Below, piece by piece: positions 1 to 5,244 of a stretch of 6,141 nucleotides of DNA. The notes under the pieces were generated by a model. It had not been told where the DNA came from. It was given only the letters and a program-made list of their open reading frames with translations, and ran no database searches. The stretch spans positions 1 to 6,141 of the forward strand of contig JAUVIX010000242.1 of NCBI GenBank assembly GCA_030592565.1, given 5' to 3'. How positions within the stretch are numbered: position 1 is the first letter of the stretch; each line of letters starts with the position of its first letter. This DNA is from Chlorobiota bacterium. Its GTDB lineage: Bacteria > Bacteroidota > Bacteroidia > Bacteroidales > JAADJA01. The translations under genes were made by a program, and so were the position numbers.

Positions 1-2
1 CG

Positions 3-1121
3 TTATGCCATGTATTTGAAAGAATGGTCAACTATATGGTGCAAGCAAGAGGTTGCGGGGTTTATTATGCCGAAAGTGTCGATACAATCGGAGAGAATCT
101 AAGAGAGGTTAATCCAAATGGATTTGCTTCGGTACCCCGGGTTATCGAACGCCTGTACGACAAATTAATTCTTAAAGGCAAAGAGCTTAAAGGTATAAAA
201 AAGAATCTGTTTTTCTGGGCTGTCAATCTCGGCCTTAAATATGAACTGAACAAAGCCAATGGCCCGTTTTATGAATTTCAAAGGAGCATCGCAGATAAAC
301 TGATATATTCAAAATGGAGAGAGGCACTCGGTGGAAATATCGAAAATGTAGTTTCCGGAGGTGCAGCACTGCAGGAAAGACTGGCACGAGTATTTAATTG
401 TGCAGGAATCACTATTATGGAGGGTTACGGACTTACCGAGACCTCCCCTGTTATTGCAGTAAACCACATAGATTATCCAAATATGAAATTTGGAACTGTT
501 GGCCCGGTTATTAAAAATGTACAAGTTAAAATTGCAGAAGACGGCGAAATACTTATGAAAGGTCCCAGCCTAATGATAGGATATTATAAAGATCCTGAAA
601 AAACAAAAGAAGCTATTGATGAAGAGGGTTGGTTTCATACAGGCGACATAGGTGAACTTCAAGAAAACAATATACTGAAAATTACAGATAGGAAAAAAGA
701 GATATTCAAACTGTCAACCGGAAAATATGTAGCCCCTCAGGTGGTTGAAAACAAATACAAAGAATCACAGTTTATTGAGCAGATAATGGTTGTGGGTGAG
801 GGAGAAAAATATACAGCAGCTATTATAGGCCCTTCTCTTCAGTTCCTGCATGGTTGGTGCTTCAAGCATAATGTCAAATTCAGAGACAACGAAGACCTGA
901 TTAAAAAGCCAAAAGTTATCAAGAGGTATCAGAAAGAGATTGACAAGATAAACGTAACACTCGGGCGCCATATGCAGATTAAAAAATTTGAACTTACCTG
1001 CCAGGAATGGACTCCTGAAACAGGTGAGCTCTCCCCTACTCTGAAAGTTAAAAGACGGTTCTTAAAAGAAAAATACAAGGATAAGCTCGACCAACTATAT
1101 GGTTATACTGAAGAAGGCTAA
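3..1121 (+). CDS. Long-chain acyl-CoA synthetase (AMP-forming), 5'-truncated by the window edge
   Basis: This enzyme activates fatty acids to acyl-CoA through an acyl-AMP intermediate. The frame is open from the first codon, and residues LCHVFER before the ATG at 24 fit the conserved LPLCHVFER segment of the family. The real start therefore lies upstream, and 24 is an internal Met. About 372 residues remain of a protein that is usually near 600. Counting from the Met at 24, visible motifs are GYGLTETSPV (134-143), GWFHTGDIGEL with the ribose-binding Asp208 (202-212), the hinge TDRKKEIFKLSTGKY (221-235), and GELSPTLKVKRR (334-345), whose Lys341 sits at the catalytic adenylation lysine. The N-terminal P-loop (TSGTTGxPKG type) is outside the window. 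No signal peptide or membrane helix is visible in this part. The gene is followed by 123 non-coding bases and is probably not cotranscribed with the next gene. The family is clear; chain-length preference is not. Confidence 0.93.
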   Translation, partial: LCHVFERMVNYMVQARGCGVYYAESVDTIGENLREVNPNGFASVPRVIERLYDKLILKGKELKGIKKNLFFWAVNLGLKYELNKANGPFYEFQRSIADKLIYSKWREALGGNIENVVSGGAALQERLARVFNCAGITIMEGYGLTETSPVIAVNHIDYPNMKFGTVGPVIKNVQVKIAEDGEILMKGPSLMIGYYKDPEKTKEAIDEEGWFHTGDIGELQENNILKITDRKKEIFKLSTGKYVAPQVVENKYKESQFIEQIMVVGEGEKYTAAIIGPSLQFLHGWCFKHNVKFRDNEDLIKKPKVIKRYQKEIDKINVTLGRHMQIKKFELTCQEWTPETGELSPTLKVKRRFLKEKYKDKLDQLYGYTEEG

Positions 1122-1147
1122 GATTTTGTAGAGATATCAGAATATTT

Positions 1148-1163
1148 TTTAATTGTAATTAAA
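1148..1163. repeat. Small AT-only inverted repeat between the acyl-CoA synthetase and superoxide reductase genes
   Basis: TTTAATT and AATTAAA form a perfect 7-base inverted repeat around GT. It contains no G-C pair in the arms and no T-run follows, so it is a poor terminator. It could be a weak protein-binding site or chance in AT-rich DNA. Confidence 0.25.
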
Positions 1164-1213
1164 CAATTCACTATTTTGGTTGTTCTGATTTCTTAAAATT
1201 ATGAATAAAAAAT

Positions 1214-1221
1214 TAGTTTTG
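1214..1221 (+). promoter_or_regulatory. Probable Bacteroidota -7 box for the superoxide reductase gene
   Basis: TAGTTTTG matches the Bacteroidota sigma-ABfr -7 consensus TAnnTTTG exactly. Transcription would start near 1226-1228, giving a leader of about 17-19 bases before the ATG at 1245. No TTG or TTTG occurs about 19-21 bases upstream; the nearest TTG (1180-1182) is 31 bases away. The -33 element is therefore weak or missing, which would fit a promoter that needs an activator. Confidence 0.45.
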
Positions 1222-1244
1222 TAATAACAATAAATTTTAACACT

Positions 1245-1622
1245 ATGAAAATTAACAGATATGTCGATATTTCAACAATCGACAGAGAAGCAAAAAAGGA
1301 TTACATCGACCGCCACTCACCTTTCATTCATTGTGAAGGTACAGCCAAAAAAGGTGAAAAATTCAAAGTAACAGTTAAGATGGGTGATGAGTATATGCAT
1401 CCTGATGATTTCGATCACTTTATCGAATATATTCAGCTTTGGAATGGAGAAGCTATGCTTGGAACTGCATATTTTACTGCTGGTGCAATGGGAAACCAGC
1501 CCGGACATGCAGAAATTGATTTCCACATCGTACCACAGCGTAATATGAAACTCACTGCTATGGCTTATTGTACAAAACACGGACTTTGGCAAAGCAACGA
1601 AATTGAAGTGGAAGTAGGATAA
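1245..1622 (+). CDS. Superoxide reductase, one-iron (neelaredoxin) type
   Basis: This is a cytoplasmic non-haem iron enzyme that reduces superoxide to hydrogen peroxide, typical of anaerobes and microaerophiles. At 125 residues it has the size of the one-iron class. It lacks the Cys4 desulforedoxin domain found at the N-terminus of two-iron desulfoferrodoxins. All five ligands of the Fe(His)4(Cys) centre are visible: His24 (RHSPF), His52 and His58 (HPDDFDHF, six residues apart as in the family), and Cys109 and His112 (AYCTKHGLW). The beta-strand segment KKGEKFKVTVKMGDE (35-49) is also typical. Unusually, the conserved EKH motif reads D22-R23-H24, so the lysine that guides superoxide is replaced by arginine. 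There is no signal peptide. The start is supported by N-terminal length and the upstream -7 box. It is transcribed alone, ending at the hairpin at 1668-1697, and its electron donor (usually rubredoxin) is not encoded here. Confidence 0.93.
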   Translation: MKINRYVDISTIDREAKKDYIDRHSPFIHCEGTAKKGEKFKVTVKMGDEYMHPDDFDHFIEYIQLWNGEAMLGTAYFTAGAMGNQPGHAEIDFHIVPQRNMKLTAMAYCTKHGLWQSNEIEVEVG

Positions 1623-1648
1623 AACCTACCCTAAGTCAGAATGATTAA

Positions 1649-1662
1649 TTGCCTTACGGCAA
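1649..1662. other. Short hairpin in the convergent intergenic region
   Basis: TTGCC-TTAC-GGCAA forms a 5-bp stem. Read on the minus strand the loop is GTAA, a stable GNRA tetraloop. It lies just beyond the end of the minus-strand regulator gene and may help stop or protect that transcript. A second small stem, GTAGG/CCTAC (1614-1618 with 1625-1629), spans the stop codon of the superoxide reductase gene. Neither is followed by a long T-run on the plus strand. Confidence 0.3.
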
Positions 1663-1667
1663 AAGGT

Positions 1668-1697
1668 AGCAGTACACTATTGTGTGCTGCTCTTTTT
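1668..1697 (+). terminator. Rho-independent terminator of the superoxide reductase gene
   Basis: AGCAGTACAC (1668-1677) pairs with GTGTGCTGCT (1682-1691) over all ten positions, one of them a G-U pair, around a TATT loop, and CTTTTT follows directly. This is a strong terminator for plus-strand transcripts. It overlaps the last codons and stop (1677-1679) of the convergent regulator gene, so the same DNA codes on one strand and terminates on the other. On the minus strand the stem is followed by ACCTTTT, so it may also work weakly in that direction. Confidence 0.8.
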
Positions 1698-1982
1698 ATC
1701 CATATTCAGGTAATCCTGCAATGCTTCTACATATTTCTCAAAAACCTCCACTCCTTTTGGTGTTATTTTGCAGGTGGTTAGCGGATAATTATTTCTAAAA
1801 CTCTTATTTACATTAATATATCCTGCATCCTTAAGCTTAGTTATCTGCACACTGAGATTACCTCTTGTTGCCCCGGTCTCTTCCAACAAATAGGTAAACT
1901 CAGCAGACTCAACACCAACAAGCAACGACATTACTTGCAATCGAAGCTGGGAATGCAACAATGGATCAAGTTCCTTAAACAT
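1677..1982 (-). CDS. Winged-helix transcriptional regulator (HTH_34 / MarR-like)
   Basis: This is a 101-residue single-domain DNA-binding protein resembling the short winged-helix family HTH_34. The N-terminal segment LDPLLHSQLRLQVMSLL (5-21) is the family's first helix. FTYLLEETGATRGNLSVQI (29-47) is the helix-turn-helix, with the recognition helix at about 39-53. The wing is roughly 55-75, ending in the characteristic ITPKGVEVFEKY (73-84). No metal-binding cysteine pair or ligand domain is present, so it is not a typical metal-sensing ArsR protein. Its ATG overlaps the end of the membrane-protein gene upstream by 8 bases (ATGTTTAA), so the two are one operon and probably translationally coupled. 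Its last codons overlap the opposite-strand terminator. The likely role is local regulation, including of its own operon through the half-sites at 2622-2648. The signal and targets are unknown. Confidence 0.85.
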   Translation of the reverse strand: MFKELDPLLHSQLRLQVMSLLVGVESAEFTYLLEETGATRGNLSVQITKLKDAGYINVNKSFRNNYPLTTCKITPKGVEVFEKYVEALQDYLNMDKKSSTQ

Positions 1983-2565
1983 AGCTTGATTTATTATAAC
2001 GGGACTTTAACATATAGCCGGGAATAAGATAAGCAACAACTATTGAAAGAGCTACTGCCAGCAACGAATACAAATCAGGAATAAATAATGTTACAATTGC
2101 TAATAACCAACTAAATACTCCTCCATAAATTAAAGGTTTGAAGTTCAATATGCCACCGGAGACAAAAGTACCAAGTCCGTACAGAGCAATGATAAGAGCA
2201 TTTGTAACTACCCAGGATACATTTCCTTTTGCAGCAGTAAAAAGAATAATGAATAATGTAGCAAGAAAACCATACCAAAGATAAATCATTGCCGTATCAA
2301 AGAATGTTCTTACCTTTATTCTTTTTCCTAGTCTGTATCCTGCAATACCGGATACTATTCCACCCCCGGTCATAAGAAAAGGCCAGGGAAGCCATGCTTT
2401 ATCATAGTCCATATTCAGGAGAATAAAATTTGACAAGCTAGCAATCAGTACCAGCCAACCCCAAAGTAGATAAAAGAATCCGTTGTCTCTGATTTTTGCT
2501 TTTGAATTTTCGATCATCTCAGTGATGACTCTCAAACTCTCTTGTTCTGTGAATGTTGTTTCCAT
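1975..2565 (-). CDS. Six-helix inner-membrane protein of unknown function, partner of the winged-helix regulator
   Basis: I do not recognise a functional family for this 196-residue protein. After a charged, probably cytoplasmic N-terminus (1-28, Glu/Lys-rich) there are six hydrophobic stretches at about 29-50, 59-79, 88-110, 117-139, 144-161 and 164-186, then a basic tail (187-196). Positive residues in the loops at 80-86 and 187-191 suggest both termini face the cytoplasm. No catalytic motif, metal site or transporter signature is visible. It is the first gene of a two-gene operon and overlaps the regulator gene by 8 bases. This arrangement suggests it may sense or sequester something for the regulator, or be its regulated target. 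The ATG at 2565 is supported by a well-placed promoter at 2640-2611, which leaves a leader of about 40 bases without a Shine-Dalgarno sequence. Membrane localisation is firm; the role is inference. Confidence 0.8.
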   Translation of the reverse strand: METTFTEQESLRVITEMIENSKAKIRDNGFFYLLWGWLVLIASLSNFILLNMDYDKAWLPWPFLMTGGGIVSGIAGYRLGKRIKVRTFFDTAMIYLWYGFLATLFIILFTAAKGNVSWVVTNALIIALYGLGTFVSGGILNFKPLIYGGVFSWLLAIVTLFIPDLYSLLAVALSIVVAYLIPGYMLKSRYNKSSYV

Positions 2566-2610
2566 AAGTACAATAATTAAAATTTAGAATTAATGTTTAC
2601 AATTTTCTTG

Positions 2611-2640
2611 CAAAGATAATTAAGTTTATTTTATAAACAA
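2611..2640 (-). promoter_or_regulatory. Bacteroidota promoter of the membrane protein-regulator operon
   Basis: On the minus strand a TTG (2640-2638) is followed after 19 bases by TATCTTTG (2618-2611). This fits the Bacteroidota consensus of a -33 TTG/TTTG and a -7 TAnnTTTG. Transcription should start near 2605, about 40 bases before the ATG at 2565. It is the best-formed promoter in the window. Confidence 0.7.
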
Positions 2641-2648
2641 GTTTATTT
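2622..2648. repeat. Candidate operator: three alternating GTTTAT half-sites
   Basis: GTTTAT (2624-2629), its inverse ATAAAC (2633-2638) and a second GTTTAT (2641-2646) lie in a row with spacers of 3 and 2 bases. Put another way, the 10-mer AAGTTTATTT occurs exactly at 2622-2631 and 2639-2648, a 17-base period. The array covers the -33 box and the -33/-7 spacer of the minus-strand promoter, where a bound protein would block RNA polymerase. The winged-helix protein of that operon is the natural candidate. The sequence is AT-rich, so chance is a real alternative. Confidence 0.45.
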
Positions 2649-2851
2649 GATTATTTTTTTAAAAAATCGCATTACTGGCATACAACGACTCCTTAAATCA
2701 AAAAAATACTAATTTTTCAACAAAATATTAACATGTTTTAGCATACTTCAATTTATTGATTATTTGATAAATAGATATAGAAAAAAGAGAATGTAGAAAA
2801 AATATTTTTAAAAATTATTGAAAAATATAAATTATATATCCATTTTATACA

Positions 2852-2859
2852 TATCTTTG
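2852..2859 (+). promoter_or_regulatory. Possible -7 box for the nos genes
   Basis: TATCTTTG matches TAnnTTTG exactly and is the same octamer as in the divergent promoter at 2618-2611. Transcription would begin near 2865, giving a long leader of about 130 bases before the ATG at 2996. No TTG lies at the usual 19-21 base distance; the nearest (2818-2820) is 31 bases upstream, so an activator may be needed. Confidence 0.4.
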
Positions 2860-2931
2860 GACATTGTTTATTGAAACCTTATTTAAGTACAAATTTACTC
2901 AAATGGCAGGTAACAAATAGCTTATTCAAAA

Positions 2932-2945
2932 AATTGAAATCAATT
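2932..2945. repeat. Short perfect palindrome in the nos leader
   Basis: AATTGA and TCAATT flank AA as a perfect 6-base inverted repeat. It contains TTGA and TCAA like FNR-family half-sites, but the spacing is 2 rather than 6 bases between them, so it does not fit a normal FNR/CRP box. It lies about 50 bases before the ATG at 2996 and downstream of the putative start of transcription. It could be an operator or chance. Confidence 0.25.
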
Positions 2946-2995
2946 ATTATATACAATTAATTATTAAATAATAGTTTAATTTTAAATTCACAATT

Positions 2996-5236
2996 ATGAG
3001 ATTAAAAACAAAACGATTTCTTGTATTAAGTGTTGCTTTGTTATTGTTAGGGACATTACCTCCAACAGTAATCGGACAGCAAACACTCAATGATGTTAAA
3101 GCAGAGCGGGGACTCAACGATAATGACGTTCTTGCCGCAGTAAAAACTTTCATGCCCCGTGGTGGCCGTGACGAATATTTTGCATTCGTCGGAACCGGAA
3201 ACTCCGGAACGATGCTCGTTTACGGAATTCCTTCCATGCGTATTTACAAATACGTTGGGGTATTTTCTCCCGAGCCCTGGCAAGGCTACGGTTTTGACGA
3301 CGAAAGCATGTTGATGTTAAAGAAAGGCTCGTCAGATAACCGAATCAACACTTATGGAGATATGCGTTATCCTGCTCTTTCGGAAACGAATGGGAAGTAC
3401 AATGGTAAATATCTGTTCTACTCTGATGGAGCTAATTCACGTATAGCTTTATTAGGTTTAGACGACTTTGAGACCAAGCAAGTGCTTCAGCACCCGCTTT
3501 TTATTAATTGTTATCCTGGTGTGGCTGTTACTCAAAATAATGATTACGTTATTCAATCGAGTCAGTATCCTGCACCATGGGACAATAAATCAACTGATAT
3601 TGCCGATTTTAAATCAGGTGTTACTTTCTGGAAATTCCATGATCAGTTAGAAGCTACCGAATCAGGTCATCATATTGGACGTATGTTAAAAGAGGAGACA
3701 TTTACTCTTGAACTGCCTGCCTATACATTAGATTTCTTTGATGCAGGTAAAGCAATCAGTGATGGATATGTTGTTGGTATTGCTGATAAAGGAGATAATA
3801 ATTACATATATATTATAGATTATAAAAAGCTAGAAAGTGCAACCAAATCTGTTGTTAATGAGTTTACTGTTGTAACACTCGAAGCTGCAATAGACGCTAA
3901 CGCAGTTGCATTTATAAATATTCCTGCCAAAGCACTAAAAGTAAAAGTAACTCCTGATGGAAAATATTTTATTACTGCCACCGATGAAGCGCTGGTTTTT
4001 GATTTTGCAAAGGTAAAAGATGCAATGACTAACGGAACTTTCAGTGGAAATGCCGACGGTAATATTCCTCTGATTGAAACAAATGCAGTTAAGCATGGTT
4101 CACTGGCACTCGGAACAGGAGTTGTTGACCTTACTTTTGATTATCGCAAGAATACAGCATATTCATCTGTTTATGATGAGAAGAAAATTGTTAGATGGAA
4201 TTATGTTGATCTGAAAAAAGATGGTGACATTAGTTTATCATTTAAACCGGGACATTTAATGATTCCACAAGCATTATCTGTTGAGCCACACTCCAATTAT
4301 TTAATTGCTACAGATAAGGAAGCATTATATGATAATTATCCGAATGTAGGCCCGGTTCGCCCGAATTTCCAACATCTTATCGACATTTCTTCTAATGATA
4401 TGACAGATCTTTATACAATGAGTTTACCACAGGCAAATATTTACGGTTCTGTTGCGGTTCTACGTACGATTATTAAACCTATTATCCGTTACGAAACAGG
4501 AACAAATACAAGAACAGGTGAAATATCAAGATATAAAACTGTTGCCGGACAGGAAAAAATTGAACGTGAAGGAAATCGCGTACACATTTTCGGAACAATG
4601 ATACGTTCTCATATTGTCCCTGAAATTGTTGAAGTTAATGAAGGTGATGTTGTAACATTCCACTTGACTAACCTCGAGCGTGCTGAAGATGAAACTCATG
4701 GTTTTACTGTTGACACCTATGGCAAACATGGTAGTTTCGAACCCGGCAAGACTGCTTCATTAACATTTGTAGCAGATCGTCCCGGTATTTTTCCATTTTA
4801 TTGTACTGAATTCTGTTCTGCATTGCACCTTGAAATGGAAGGTATTCTTTTGATTAAACCTAAAAATTACACAGGTCCTGGTGCTGGTAAAGAAATAGCA
4901 CTTACTGAAGAAGAATTAGCAGGGTATAAGAAAAACTATGAAGATAAACTTGTAGTTATCGATGCTACTCAAGATGTCATTAACGGAGTTGTTCAATGGT
5001 TAAAAGATAACAACTACCAGGATTATAATTATGTTAATGCTTTAGTAGAAGATGCTGTTGACCAGTTAGGTAAAGCTGCACTGGCAAAAGAGGACTTTGA
5101 AAAATATGCTTCTGAAGGAAAGTGGAGAGATGCCTTCTTGTGGGCCGAACAATACTTCCAATACCAGGTTAAAGCGGCAGATGCTGGGTTAAGGGCTAAA
5201 GAGTTATTATCTATAGAATTAGAAAACAAAAAATAA
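2996..5236 (+). CDS. NosZ-like protein with intact CuA domain but degenerate CuZ site (probable non-catalytic paralogue)
   Basis: This 746-residue exported protein is a paralogue of the NosZ encoded next to it. Residues 120-195 align without gaps to 137-212 of that protein with 36 of 76 identical, counted by eye. A Sec signal peptide (1-27, likely cleaved at VIG/QQ) leads into the N-terminal beta-propeller (about 30-480). The cupredoxin CuA domain (about 525-620) has all ligands: His568, and C603-x3-C607-x3-H611-x2-M614. The seven CuZ histidines of NosZ are instead R124, Y125, Y173, Y272, L314 and D378, with only H420 kept. The last four positions are aligned to family motifs from memory. The loop matching NSFCTEMYYGG in its neighbour is also missing. 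A helical tail (about 623-746) follows CuA, with no CxxCH haem motif. The frame is unbroken. It is unlikely to reduce N2O; electron delivery to or assembly of the neighbouring NosZ is inference. Confidence 0.88.
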   Translation: MRLKTKRFLVLSVALLLLGTLPPTVIGQQTLNDVKAERGLNDNDVLAAVKTFMPRGGRDEYFAFVGTGNSGTMLVYGIPSMRIYKYVGVFSPEPWQGYGFDDESMLMLKKGSSDNRINTYGDMRYPALSETNGKYNGKYLFYSDGANSRIALLGLDDFETKQVLQHPLFINCYPGVAVTQNNDYVIQSSQYPAPWDNKSTDIADFKSGVTFWKFHDQLEATESGHHIGRMLKEETFTLELPAYTLDFFDAGKAISDGYVVGIADKGDNNYIYIIDYKKLESATKSVVNEFTVVTLEAAIDANAVAFINIPAKALKVKVTPDGKYFITATDEALVFDFAKVKDAMTNGTFSGNADGNIPLIETNAVKHGSLALGTGVVDLTFDYRKNTAYSSVYDEKKIVRWNYVDLKKDGDISLSFKPGHLMIPQALSVEPHSNYLIATDKEALYDNYPNVGPVRPNFQHLIDISSNDMTDLYTMSLPQANIYGSVAVLRTIIKPIIRYETGTNTRTGEISRYKTVAGQEKIEREGNRVHIFGTMIRSHIVPEIVEVNEGDVVTFHLTNLERAEDETHGFTVDTYGKHGSFEPGKTASLTFVADRPGIFPFYCTEFCSALHLEMEGILLIKPKNYTGPGAGKEIALTEEELAGYKKNYEDKLVVIDATQDVINGVVQWLKDNNYQDYNYVNALVEDAVDQLGKAALAKEDFEKYASEGKWRDAFLWAEQYFQYQVKAADAGLRAKELLSIELENKK

Positions 5237-5244
5237 TATATATC

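Larger units (their letters stand above)
2649..2995. other. AT-rich gene-free region upstream of the nos genes
   Basis: About 350 bases carry no plausible gene on either strand. G+C is very low (19 of 120 in 2761-2880) with many short A and T runs. I see no canonical FNR/CRP site of the form TTGAT-N4-ATCAA, no clear riboswitch and no terminator. The only candidate signals are a -7 box at 2852-2859 and a palindrome at 2932-2945. Regulation of the nos genes most likely acts here. Confidence 0.6.

Noticed and set aside
24..26. ATG at 24 as the true start of the acyl-CoA synthetase
   Set aside because: The codons before it continue the conserved family segment LCHVFER, so the gene begins before the window.
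1180..1221. Shared TTG-N31-TAnnTTTG layout at the superoxide reductase and nos promoters (also 2818-2859)
   Set aside because: The equal spacing is striking, but TTG is too common in this DNA for two cases to mean much, and N31 is not a known functional spacing.
2751..2772. ATTTAT...ATAAAT inverted repeat with TTGAT inside, looking like an FNR-type site
   Set aside because: The second half is TGATA rather than ATCAA at the required spacing, and such AT-only repeats are expected by chance in DNA of about 16% G+C.
2890..2917. Minus-strand TAAATTTG with an upstream TTTG, a possible promoter reading away from nosZ
   Set aside because: The spacing is 16 bases, shorter than the usual 19-21, and a better promoter for the minus-strand operon exists at 2640-2611.
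2960..2972. ATTATT-A-AATAAT palindrome just before the NosZ-like gene
   Set aside because: It is low-complexity A/T sequence with no G-C pair and no neighbouring signal, so it cannot be told from chance.
2947..3153. Minus-strand open frame of 68 codons overlapping the start of the NosZ-like gene
   Set aside because: It is a shadow of the well-supported plus-strand gene, and its peptide shows no recognisable features.
2996..5236. The NosZ-like gene as a decaying pseudogene
   Set aside because: The 746-codon frame is intact, the signal peptide and all CuA ligands are kept, and it lies 8 bases upstream of the catalytic gene. Decay would be expected to leave stops or CuA losses.
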